Assembly (NCBI RefSeq): GCF_028769735.1
Contig: NC_088171.1
Location: 66,198,216 to 66,262,215, forward strand
DNA length: 64,000 nt
Source: Zonotrichia leucophrys gambelii
Taxonomy: Eukaryota > Chordata > Aves > Passeriformes > Passerellidae
Direction of reading: 5' to 3'
Position numbers and translations under genes: made by a program. This document shows, piece after piece, positions 32,701 through 44,500 of this stretch. A model generated the notes under the pieces. That model had not been told where the DNA came from. It did not search any database and saw only the letters and a program-made list of their open reading frames with translations. The first letter of the stretch is position 1; each line of letters begins with the position of its first letter.

Positions 32701-35689
32701 AACGGTGATGTGCTTGTGTTCTTTTGTGTCCTATAGTAACAGTGTAGAACCTCTCTGTTCACACAGAGCAGCTCAGGTATGTGAGGTGAGCATCCAAGGA
32801 ATGGATCCTGAGCCTGAGGAAAACTGGATTAGCTCCTTAAAAATTCATGGAGTGGAGCTGTTTTACACCAGCTGGCAATGAGGCCCTTCTGGCGTAAGTT
32901 CTTGTGGGAACTGTGCAAAAAGGGTTTATTTGGGCTTGCTCTCCAGAAGTGGGAAACTACTCTGATTTCCTGGTCTAGAATTCCTGTAGGAAGAATGTTT
33001 CCTGTAAGGTTTTCCCTGTGTCTTTCTGCCACCATACTGAATGTAACAGATAAAGGCTTTTATCCTAATATTTTTCAGCGATTTTAATGGCAATCCAGAT
33101 TGGCAGAGGAATGAGGGTAAAGAAAAATGCAATAATGAAAACTTTAAAAGCTTTCTCTGCTGCAAAGTCATCAGCTGAGTTATAATGCATGAAAAGGGTG
33201 TGAAGGAATGAGAAATATCCAGATCAAAGCTATGTTGCATATCCTTGATTTCAGTACTTCATTTTGCTCTTCTTGCCAGTTCTACAGGTTGGTTTTTCTT
33301 TTTGTTTTTCTGATGGTAGGCACAGCTGACATGATGCTTAGATCTAAAGTTTGCATTGCTGATGTTACACTGCAGCTCCCTTTTACTTCAGCCTGCAACC
33401 CCACTTCAAATTCTGTGCTAAGCACACTTTGAAGGGGCAAATATATGGTAGGCAAAGAGAGATGGGAGGTGGGAGGTGTTGGGATGTTAGCTGCAGTTAC
33501 TCTGTTTTGATTGAAAAAAAACAGATGAAAATGAGATGTCAGCTTGTTGCAGGATTCATTTGGGAAGCTGGAGGAATACCTCAATGGGCAACAGCTTTTT
33601 CACAGTGCTGTCTCCTGCATGGAGTGAGCACAATTTCCTACAGCCCTCACAGCTGGGCAGCATGGGCCAAAATAGCCTTTGAGAAAGGCAAAGCCATGTT
33701 CAGGCTCTACCTCTCTCCCATTTTGTCAGATCTGGTATCAGTGCTACCCTCAGAGTCTGAGCAAGTATAGATGCAGAAAATATCTCTCACCACTATGGGA
33801 CACACATCTATATCTAATACAAGGAAAACCACAGGTGCTGACTTTAAGAACACTTCCCACTTTAGGAGACACAGACAGAGGAAAGCTGTTGTTCAGGAGT
33901 TTAATGGTCCCTGGACAAGAATCCTGTAAGCCACCCCTCTTCCTCTTGGATGCTTCTGATGCCAAATAGGGGAAGGCAAAGCTTGTTCCTGAGGCTGACC
34001 TATTTCTGTGGAGCAGCTGCGAGCCAGGGTAATAATCCACTTATCTGGTGAGAAACCCACAACAGCACCTCACAAACAGGCATTGTCTTGCAGAGCTCTG
34101 GTTCTGCAGCCTGTGGCTGGCTGGGTGGGTGCTGACAGCCTCCCCCAGAGCCCCCCTCAGTGCCCACAGTGCCCCAGAAGAAGAGGGTTGGTCCAAAAGA
34201 TGGAGTGGTGTGGATTACTGAAACCTTTGCTTGAAATTGTACCTGGTGGTGATGTTTGCAGAAAGCCTTACAGAATACCTAGAAATGCCAAATGAGTAAA
34301 AAGTAGAACATACCAGAATGCTGTGAGGAAAACTTGTTATTAAACCATCTTCAGTGGTTTAATCAGAATGGCAATGCCTTCACCAAGGAGTCATCTGAGA
34401 GAGCATTTTCCCATGCCTTGTGGTTTGAAGCTGGTAATGGCTGAGGGCTGGGCAGCTTCCCCACAGTTTCATCTTGCAGCCTTGGTGGTGTGGAGAATGG
34501 TGGAGCACAGACAACCCTGGTCCCCAAATGCTGCTGATCAGCTTCAGCAATGCCACCAGGTGTGGTTTCATGCCAAAAGCGAGATGCTGAAAGGTGACAT
34601 CTCTGCAGCTGCCTAAAAGCCACACAAATTCCTGGTCAGCTGCCACCATGCTGTATTGCAGCCTTGGCTGGTTTCCTCACAAGCATCACATCTGGGACGC
34701 TCCTGAGGTCAGAGCAGACAACAGTTCTGCCTAATTCAGGGCCTGGGTGTGAGGGTGGGGAGGTGGAGACCCATGGTTTATGTGCTGGGGAGGCTGCAGT
34801 GAGTGAGCCAGTCCCTGCTGACCAGGGCTTGTGTGCCACTGAGGGACCTGCTCAAGCCTGCCAAGGTCTTTCTGCTGCCACCACATAGCTCATGTCGGTT
34901 GCCACTTACTAGAAAATCTTTCCCAGATCAGGAATGAGGTAACTCTCTCTCACCCAGTTAGCTGAGTCTCCCAAGAGCCCTCCAGGCAAAGAGCAAGGTT
35001 CTCCCTTGAGCAGCTCTGTGCTATTTGAATACTTTTGCTGAGCTTTCTCTGGCTAAAAATTGCCTTACCCCAGGGGACTCCTGTGCCTGAGGGACTCTAG
35101 AATGTTCTGCTGGGCATGCCAGGTGAGTGCTGGCAGAAGGTTAAAACTAACTCCTCTTGTGGGTTTGGTGATCTACAGAGAAAAATGTGGGTGTATCTGA
35201 AGAGAGTGTGGAGCTCATTATATGGTATATTTGAAGACTCATATTGTGATTTATTCAGGACACACATCTATCTCCTCCTCATCTTTTGTAAAAAATAATC
35301 TCAAAATTGATACAGAGTAAGAAGATGCCACTGCTTCTGGCCATAAACTTTTTACTAAGTACTTTGGTGAGGACATTTCCAAGCTGCCTGAGAATCATCT
35401 CACACAGACCAGCTGATCTTCAGCTCCATACCCCTTGCCCAGAAAATTCTTTCCAGCACTGTGGGATACCAGGACCTAATAGCCTGGTAAAAGCATACTG
35501 CTGCCTTTTTCTTTTCTGTATTAGAGCGTTTTTCCCTTAGGGAGAGAAGTGGAGTAGGGAACCACAAAGGCAATCTAGGCCATTAGGGCATTAGTGTTCT
35601 GTGGTATCTTCATTTCCTATACTTATGCATAATACAGGTTTCATATTGGTGGTGGTGTGGGATTTTTTCTATTATGATAATGCTAATAA
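29721..35689. other. Unique non-coding sequence
   Basis: About 6 kb with no gene or element that I can name. A direct duplication of TATAAATTG occurs at 30892-30909. Overlapping frames at 31964-32453 on both strands lie in locally GC-rich DNA and have no recognisable domain. Confidence 0.45.
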
Positions 35690-35737
35690 TAATGGTGATG
35701 GTGGTAATATTACTATTATTATTAATAATAATAATAT
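35690..35737 (+). repeat. Impure (AAT)n/(ATT)n tract with a 20-bp perfect palindrome
   Basis: ATT units meet AAT units head to head, so bases 35714-35733 form a perfect 20-bp palindrome. Upstream are AAT and GGTGAT-like units. Such AT palindromes can extrude as cruciforms and often change length. Confidence 0.85.
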
Positions 35738-36118
35738 CAACAGTATGTTTAAATATACTGTTTCTTCTGCATCCCTGCTTGTGTCTGGTAAATCTCAGTA
35801 TTTAGAACAGATCCAGTTGTTAGCACTGAAGACACAAAAACCAAATCAGTGCTGACTGCTTCAGACAGCTGATGGATTAGCAACAGCCAAAGTTAAAAAG
35901 CTAGAAGTCTTCAGAGGGATGGGAAGATGTTACACATAGGATCCAAAATTGTTGAATGTAAGCACATTAAATAATACAATCATCCATTGTGAAGATTTCA
36001 TAAAGATGTTGCAAAAGAAGGGTTTCTTTGGTGTTCATCTTTTCCATAGAAATCCTTTATGAATAAAAAACCTATTAAACAAATAGTTCCATGAGCATTG
36101 GAAGTAATGAAGCCTGGT
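35738..36118. other. Unique non-coding sequence
   Basis: Nothing recognised between the AAT tract and the CR1 fragment. Confidence 0.5.
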
Positions 36119-36330
36119 TTCACAGAATGGGCGAAGCTAGAAGGGACTGCAGTGGATCATCTGGTCCAGCCTCCCTGCAGGGGGATCCTGGAGTGCATTG
36201 CATAGGATTGCATCCAGACGGTTCTTGAATATTTCCAGTGAGGGAGACTCCAGAGTCTCTCTGTGGAAAATCTGTTCCAGCACTCACTCAGCTGCACAGT
36301 AAAGTTCTCCTCAAATAGCTTCTACAGCTC
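36119..36330 (-). mobile_element. CR1 LINE 3' end, minus strand
   Basis: On the minus strand the segment contains GAGACTCTGGAGTCTCCCTC, TGGAAATATTCAAGAACCG, GGCTGGACCAGATGATCC and CAGTCCCTTCTAGC, and ends CCCATTCTGTGAA. That is the order of the CR1 3' untranslated end, with the terminal ATTCTGTGA-type unit at 36119. The fragment is truncated at its 5' side (about 36330), as nearly all CR1 copies are, and lacks usable open reading frame. CR1 is the dominant LINE of birds and does not leave a poly(A) tail. Confidence 0.88.
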
Positions 36331-37064
36331 CTTTCTGCGTGGATCTTCTGCTGGCTGAGACAGAGATCATCAGCTTTTCCCTTTCATTGGCACTAATAAG
36401 TTCTTGCATCTTTTTGTCCACTTCTTTTCATAAAACTTATGGGGACACTTACTCTACCTCTTGGCTCAGCTGAACCAATGCAAACTGGTTCAAAAGTGAC
36501 CGTGCAATATGAGGGGACAGATATGCCTATCCATGTGTCCCCAGGAAATCAGAGCCATGGACTAACCACTGTTGGGGGTGTCCTCACCAGACTTTACTGC
36601 TGCTGCACTGTGCAGTGCCATCCCAGAGCAAATGGGGTGTCCAGTGCTGAGGAGAGCTTACAACACACCCCTGTCCTGCTGTAGCAGGTAAAGTGAACTT
36701 CTCTTTGTACATTGATGACATTCTTACTGTCACTATTTCTGAGACAATCAGAAAAGTCCTTGGAGTGGAGGCTAGCCTGGAGATAGGTGTCCCTTTAGGT
36801 CCCCTTTTCAGGAATATCAGGTGATATTCCCGATATTCCCATCCCTTCATCTCCCACTGACCGAGAGCCATGGTGCAGATATAACCCAGGGGAGTTCAGC
36901 CTGGCTGCCCTTTTGTCTGCAGAAGCCTGTGCAGAAGAACCATTTTGTAACAAATTCAAATCATGCTCCAGCAGAGGAGAAAGCAGGTTTCCTGTCTTTC
37001 TTAAACCCTATATAAGTAGTATGCCTTGTATTGGCTTCAAAGGACAAATCAGAGAAATGTTTTC
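36331..37064. other. Sequence between two diverging CR1 fragments
   Basis: No gene recognised. The two CR1 fragments on either side point their 3' ends away from this interval. A short mirrored stretch around GAATATCAGGTGATATTCC (36812-36830) is an imperfect palindrome. Parts of the interval may be more diverged CR1 sequence that I cannot recognise. Confidence 0.4.
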
Positions 37065-37365
37065 ACAATATTCCAGTGGCTACAAAGATCGAAACTCCCT
37101 TTTTACAAGGAAAGATGAAAGGTCATGGGTATAAATTACTCCTGGGGAGTTTCAATTAGACACAAGAGGAAAATTTTTACAATCAGGACAATCAGCCTTT
37201 GGAATAATCTACCAGAGAAGTGGTGGATACCCCAACATTGGTCACTTTCAAGATTCAGCTGAAGAGAGTGTTCAGCTGTCTTGTGTAGATGCTTTAGCCG
37301 AGAAAGATTGGAGCAGATCATCCTTGAGGTCCCTTCCAACTGGGTATCCTGTGATTCCATTAAAT
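37065..37365 (+). mobile_element. CR1 LINE 3' end, plus strand
   Basis: In order the segment shows AGTGGCTACAAAGATCG, ATGGGTATAAATTACTCC, TTTCAATTAGACACAAGAGG, AGAGAAGTGGTGGATACC, TTTCAAGATTCAGCTGAAGA, ATCATCCTTGAGGTCCC and TTCCAACTGG, ending CTGTGATTCC. This follows the CR1 ORF2 C-terminal and 3' untranslated consensus as I know it. It is 5'-truncated and has internal stops. It is more diverged than the minus-strand copy at 36119. Confidence 0.85.
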
Positions 37366-38522
37366 TCATTTGTGAGTTGTCCAGAGGTACTCCTCCAAAT
37401 ATTGAAGGCTGCTGAGCTAAAGGGGTCCTTCATCTTCACCAGCCTTGGAGGAGCCCTCAGAGATTCCCTGGGGACTCTGAATGTTGCCTAGATACCCTAG
37501 CATGAGAACTCGGGAAGATAAACCAGCCTTTTAATCTTATTTTTCTTAATTAAGGAGATTGATGGCATAAGCTATTCTGATTACCAGTGATGAGCTGTGG
37601 GCCAGTAAAAGATGGAACAAATTTGAGTCCCTTATAGCTCAGATATATCTTTCTAGTCTCTGCATCGGTGCACACATTTTTATTTCTCACTTTCTTCAGG
37701 CACACAAAAACATTTCACTCTGGAACACAGCAAGAACAACATGGTGCAACCACATTGTTTCATCAGATGGAAACCTGTGTAATCTCAAGTGATCCCCGCT
37801 GAAATTTAAACAGACATAGAGACCACATTTTCATTAACTCGTGAATATACACAGATTTTACAATGGTAGTTTGAATTTGGAAGCGAGTGCCCATCTGCAA
37901 TGTAGGGACATCTTGTTAGCAGATGTTATTTGTCTGAGAGAGGTTGAACTTTTTCTAATGACACTACTTTTTTTTTCTTTTTTTTAACATTTGCGGTACC
38001 CTGAAGAAACACAAAGGCACAACTACTACTTTACAAGCAGCAAATTGTTTTCTGGTTGAAAATACTGTATAAAGACAAATTGTTATTTTTTACTTTGCAG
38101 ACAGACTTGTTCACAAAAGTGTGTGTGGGCAAGATGAGCCTGTTTATGTAAGAAGCTGTTTCCTATTATTCTAGGGAATTCACGAATGCAAAGCATATAG
38201 ATAAAATCCCGCTCTGTGTGAGTGCGTTTGTTGAGCAAAGTTGTTAGATGTCTGTTAAAAGGAAAGAACTCTTGTAAAGCAGGTTTTCACAGATGTAGTG
38301 TGTGAAAATTATTATTAAAGTATATCTAGGATGTTTCCAGCAGAAGGAATAATGTGAGATTTTTGAAATTAAGATTTTGTGGCCAAAACACAAAGAAAGT
38401 CAGAATTTTAATTCAGAGGTATATAGTGGTTTCCTCATGTGACACTTCTAGATTGTTCACTGTGAAGAAAAATATTTCATGATGCTTGTCTTGATTGTTT
38501 AATCCAGGGAAGTAAATAACAA
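37366..38522. other. Unique AT-rich non-coding sequence
   Basis: No gene recognised. A T-rich tract near 37968-37987 and long complex AT-rich stretches (37860-38330) give a weak impression of a conserved element. Confidence 0.4.
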
Positions 38523-38553
38523 AACCCCCAGTGATGTAGGACCACTGGGGGTT
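38523..38553. other. Perfect GC-rich hairpin, 11-bp stem
   Basis: AACCCCCAGTG at 38523-38533 is the exact reverse complement of CACTGGGGGTT at 38543-38553, with a 9-nt loop. The stem includes a block of five C-G pairs, which makes it stable as RNA or as single-stranded DNA. It lies in AT-rich DNA and has no obvious partner. A bacterial-type terminator role does not apply in an animal nucleus. Confidence 0.8.
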
Positions 38554-41500
38554 GTCCTCATGGAAATAGGTTTTCTGTTCCCACTTTGTCGCATCAGGCT
38601 AAATCCACCCCTTCGCCCTTTTGGCTCAGGCTGACGAAGCATTTCTTTCCTGTGTCAGATATTTTTTCCTGGGGAAGAAGAGTGCCTACAGTTTGCAGGA
38701 GAGGCAGGAGTGTTTCAGGAAAACACTATGCACACTGCCCATCTTTTGTTTCCCAAAGAAATGGGAGATGAACAGGACACGGGGCTGAAACTCCTCCTCT
38801 GATGAAGAGCAGCAGTTGGGGATTTTCCTGATTTAAAGCTAAACAAATGGGCTCTTTACACAGCTGAAATCTTCCTTCAAACAGGTAATGAATGCACTAT
38901 TGGCAGCATACAAGTGTGGACCTCTTGGGCTATAATAAGTTTTGTGGGACCTTCTGGGCATGTATCAGGAGATGTTATTAAAGCTAGTGTTGCCACCATT
39001 CACATACAAACTTCTTGCTGTAGTCAAAGTTTTAATTACCAGTCCCATTCATGAAGCTGGGTTATTGGCTTAAACTTCAAACTTTGGGTTGTTTTTTTCT
39101 TTTAATTGAATGGTGGAAGGTTTCTATTTAATTGGATGCTGGACATGTTGGTTTCTATTCCTTCCAGTGGTGAAGAAAGAGCTCTGAAGTTAACCCAAAT
39201 GCATCCTGAAGATGAAAAGAACAAAGAACACAAAGACCATGTCTTGAAAAAGAACTTTTTTTTTTTCTTTCTTTCCTCTATTTTATTTTTTGTTTTTTGG
39301 AAGCCAGATCTGTGATTTTACCCTGATGGATGTTTTTGATTGCTGGATGCTGGCAATCTGAATAAATATATAAAATACATAAATACAGCACCTCTGATTA
39401 ATAACCAAAGTATTTTTATTCCCAAACATACACATAAACCAGCTCCACCCCAATTAATCAGCTCTGACTGTAGTATGTAGTACTTACAATTTTTTAATTA
39501 AAATTGAGAGCTCATACTGTCCAGAGAGCTACATGTGCGTTCTCTGAAAAATTACAGCACAAGCAGAATCCATTTTTTTTCCCTACTCCTGCTACAAATT
39601 TCCTACTGAACTTTAAAGGCAATTCCAGGTGCAGCCAAACACTATCCATTTCCATTATCTTTGCCTGTACTCCTAATCAGAGCAGCACAATCTGCCTTTA
39701 GAAACATTTGTTCTGAATGGCTGCTGTTTCCAAAAGCAGATGCTCTTGAAAATGCAGCTGTCAATAGCTCCACTAACCAGTGTTTTCTTACAAAGAAATA
39801 TTCCAGTTAAGGTTTGCTTGGATTTAACAACGTGCTTATGATCACGCTGGTGATGTATAATATTTTTGCCTGTGTGCATGGAACAAATCAGTAAGCTGCT
39901 TCTTCCTGAGCCTGGTTTTGCTTTTGCTCCTGCCCATATAAATCAGGGAGATCTCTGCTCAGATGAGTAGTTACACCTGGATAAAATTGTGGGAGATAAG
40001 TCTCAATTCCTTTGTTTGAGGCAGAAACAGGTTTTTGTACATGGAGGGAATAACCAAGTACTTCATGGTTCCTTTCTCTCTGTGCTCTGTTTTCTTCCTT
40101 TTTTATTATTTGAACAAATAAGATTTTACTCATATATTACACCAAACCAATGACTCCATCTAGCTTCCCACAGTGCACTTTTTATAGCAGAGAACACTCC
40201 TTTCTTGTCTCGCTGAAGCACATATTTTCACATAATTTGCACTGATAATATAGCTCTGCTGAGTAGCTTGATAGAATATATCACTCTTCACAGTCTAGCA
40301 GTCCCCCTCCTTAACTAATGGAAGTGGTAGACTCCTGGTAGTCTTGATTTTAAACATTTTAAATATATATAATGGTTTGCATACTGTGCAGTGATTTGTA
40401 AAATGTGAATGCCTACAAAACCATGGTTACCAAGCATAACATTATCTTATTTTTACTTACACAACCAGTAAAACAGCTGGAGGTCTAAAATCATGGCCTG
40501 GCATTAAATGCATTGCTACATTTTAACCATGCAGGATGAGGCTGTCCTTTCAGCTGAGAGATAGGAAGAGAAGTGTAGTGATTACTGGGAAATTAACACC
40601 TCCCATTTTAATAGACTGACTATACCAAAGGCACTTAAATAGAGGCCCTTCAATTGAAATGAATTGGAATTTTATCTACCTAAAAAGTGAGTAAGGCACA
40701 AGTGGCTTTGAGCTGCACAAATAGCAGTATCAATCTACAGAGTGGAAATGGAGTATTTTACTAATAGAAATCATGTCTTCTGTTTTAAGACTCACCTGTG
40801 TGCTACCACTTACATTTATTTTTTGTTATTCCTATTCCCCTAAGGAGATCCATAACTACAGTGCTTCCTTCGTTTCGCTTTTTAACATCCATAATTGTAC
40901 TCAAGTGGCAATGAATAAAGCTGTGAGCCATAAACCCTGGTCATTTCAGCCTGCCCACAAGGTTCAGGACTGGGTTTCTTTCCCTCAATTAGTGTTATCA
41001 AGCCCTATCAGTAAACCTCCACAACAGTGGTGTCAAAGGACATCAATTTGTCTGCTGCACATGGTGTCTGATAAATAACACCTTAATTGTTCTTCCAGAA
41101 ATATGCCTCCATGAGCCTTGTTGAAATGTTCAAGCTCTCCCAGGATGTAGTTTCATGGTAGGATGCTGATGGAAGATAACGTGCTGATGGAAGACAACAT
41201 GGGGCAAGAGAGATACCCCAGTTTTGAAGAAAACCACAAATGAACAGGACACCTGGGAATACTGCAGGAACAGGCAGCATGGCACAGCTCAAAGCAGAAA
41301 CTTCTCGTAGTTAAAAATATGTCCTTAAATGCATTTGTTAATGAAAAATGTCTGAAAACAAATATTCCTCTTTGTTTCATCTCTTCTCACACATCATGGT
41401 GCCTCTTGGCAGCGTCTCCTCTTGGATCCAGAATTTCCACCAAAATCACCCAGAAAGCTCCCAGATTCCTCAGGTTTCAGGAGTCTGAGGACTATCAGTG

Positions 41501-44500
41501 ATGTGAAGAGATCACTCCACACCTGGTCTACGTGACTCCAATATCCGCTCAGTGAGACAGGTGCAGACTGAGAACTGTCAGCACTTCCCACATCAGCCCC
41601 ATGAAGCTGCATGCTCTTCCCTTAGCTAGAGCTCTTCTGCTACAACTGTGAGCCCATTCATGGCTGCAGTGGCACTAAACAGCATTCTGGTGGCTGCCCC
41701 AGCCCCAACAAAAGTACAGGGAAGGGCAGCCAGGAGCTGATACGCTGCTCTCTGGCTCTGCCCACACTGGGGACCAGTGGGAGATTTGGCTAAACACTTG
41801 TGACATTAGGAGACTGAGATCTGATTCATCTGCCTGATAAAGCTTTGAACAAGGTATTGGGGGAATAAAAAGCATTTGACTCTTGTCTCACAACACGAGT
41901 TTTACATCAGAGGTATTACTGGCTGTGTTTACACAGGCGGCCACGCCGGCTCTCAGACTCCACGAAGTCCATTAAAACCAGCTTGTGCAACCCCCTGCAG
42001 AGCCTCCTGCTTGGCTCATGCTCCAAGGACTGTACTCAGTGCACTCTCCTCACCCCCATGTGCCAGCAGCCCCCAGGTGCCAGCTCCCAGCACTCAGCTC
42101 CCAGGCGCAGCATCCGTGGCGGAGGGGAGAGCCCTCCTCTCTCCCCAAACCATAGGTGAGGAGGGACAGAGAGCTGTGGTACTGCCTGCCCCAGCTCCTC
42201 CAGTCCATCCTCTGTCGTGGACATGGTCTTCCTGGGCACTGAGCACCCCACTGTGTGCTTAAGGAGTCGGGGTAGGAGCTTAGCCAGGGTAAACAGCAGT
42301 GCTGAGCTGCCCCTGCCATAAAGGGTCTCTTCTCGGAGACCCAACAGTGCCTCTCCTCGTGGCACGGTTATTGCAAAGGCAAGGTTGTGATGGTGTTGGC
42401 ACAGCATCTTGGGCTCAAAAATGGCTTGTTTACTTTGGAGAAGATCAGAGAAGGACACAGATTATACAACAAAAGGAAAGAATGAGGCTGGTTAATAGCA
42501 CTGGCAAATAACGGAGGAAAAAAATCTGCAATTTTATTCAAAGAAGAAAATAAGCATTGTAGTAAACATGCAGACAATCCACACCAAACACAAATCTGGT
42601 TTCTGTGTGTAAATGTGTGGTCTAGCTGCAATCTTTATGGAAGCTGCTCCAGCTTCAGATGAATGTAGTATTTCTGAAATAGTTGAAATGAATGCTGTCT
42701 CTGGAAGGAAACAATGGATGTAGTAAACAAGCAAATATCTTGTCAACAGCTGAGCAACAAGGGTGCTGAAAATTCCATCAGAGGAGAAGTAAGCATGGGA
42801 TTTCTGATGATACACTTGTCCAGAGCCTGTTCTGTGGGTGCAGGGACAGAGCAGCTCCCAGAGACCGTGTCAGCCCTGCACACCCCAAAGTCTGGAGATA
42901 GGCACCTGGTTTCAGCAATTTCCAGCCATACCGATGGGAATGTGTTCAAAAGCACGGATCAGCTGCATGCCTTACAAATGAAAAGCCTATGCATTCAAGG
43001 TGGCTCAGACGCAGTTTCGCATTTCTAACCTGGTCCTTTTCCTCGGGACACCCTGCCTCAAAAGGGCATTCTGCATTACAGAAGAGCCTGGTAGCGTGGG
43101 CTGGCTTTCCTGCCCTGGCTGTCCCCTTTCAGGTTTTGGATATGCTGGAAGTACTGATGGCACACCATTGGGAGAAAAGCTGCTCTCATGTGGGTCAAGC
43201 TGAACCCAGTGCTACCAGTGGTAGTTCCCAAGTTTTGTGCCATCACCTCTGCTCCAGCTCCCTCAAATCATGGGCTCAGACCCGCAGCTGTGGCAAAGTT
43301 TAAGCTGCTTTTTACAGCGGAACATTTTCACTGGTTACAGAGTTTTTGCTCTGCAGTGATGTACTTTGTGAGGAAGGGGCAGGCAGGAGGGTGGGACAGT
43401 GCCTTGTTCAGCCTGCTCCTCCTGCACTGCTTTCCATGTGGAGGCTGGTGTTTGTTCCTGGAGCGAGGGTGGCCATCCAGGTGAAACTGCTGCTCACCTG
43501 CTCTCTGTGTCCTGCCACAGGATTCCCCTGCTGCACAAAGTGCACTACAGTGGCAGGAATTCCTGTGGGATAGCCCCTTTGCCAGAGCTGCATGGGAGAT
43601 GAAGCTAGCACAGTAAGCAAAGCACAGTATTTTCCCCTTAAAACAGATCCCCCCCGGCCCAAACACACACCATGGACTTGGTAACTACTGACTTACAAGC
43701 ATGTCATTCTTTTGTATCACTTTTCACTGGTGTTAATTTTGCAGTGTTTTTTCCTTTTTGGGGTGACAAAGAAGAACCTCATCTTACTGTGTGCTGTCTA
43801 TTAGCTGCTTTAGCCCTCCACCCACAGGTGAAAGCTTTGTGTGATGCAGAAAGTCCCACAGATGTTGCCAGAGGAACCTCAATAGCTTCTCTCTCCACAC
43901 CTAGTGGGGATTTACAAACACACTTTAGGGAATTTAGTCTGAGCCTGAGCAGTTGGCTGTATCTAAAAGCTTTGCTCACTGCTTTGTAAATCCAAAATAT
44001 TTCATAGGTTCCTTCTCTTCAAATTTTCACAGAAGAGCCTGTAAGTGCCTTGGCCCAAATAGCTGTGCAGTTAATGAACTGTGCACACACAGGCACTATG
44101 TCCAGCTATGAATTCACACTTAATAGTTCAACAGAAATGTCTGGTTTCATATGTTTCTCATTCTTTGTAAAATAGTGATAGGCTTGTCAATTAAATCCAT
44201 CTTTAAAATAGATTTTACCAAATATATGCACTGCCCAATGAGATTCATTTAATGTTATCTTTTCCACATGCATTTCCAAGAGAATTAAAGGACTCAATAT
44301 TCTATTGTAACCCATGATTTTTTTTTTTTCTTCAACTTCCCTAAATACCAAACATCTGATAGGATACTGTAAGATCCTCTGGAGAAATTTTTATTTAATG
44401 GAGAGACCAGAGTGAAAATTTTCAATCTGAAATGCACATAAGGCTAGATTTTCAAAAACATAGGCTGCTGCCTCCCTTTGTGTGTTTCAACCCCATGTAC

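Noticed and set aside
38523..38553. GC-rich hairpin considered as a bacterial-type terminator, with possible contamination
   Set aside because: Surrounding sequence has animal-type composition with no bacterial genes. The stem is not followed by a T-run.
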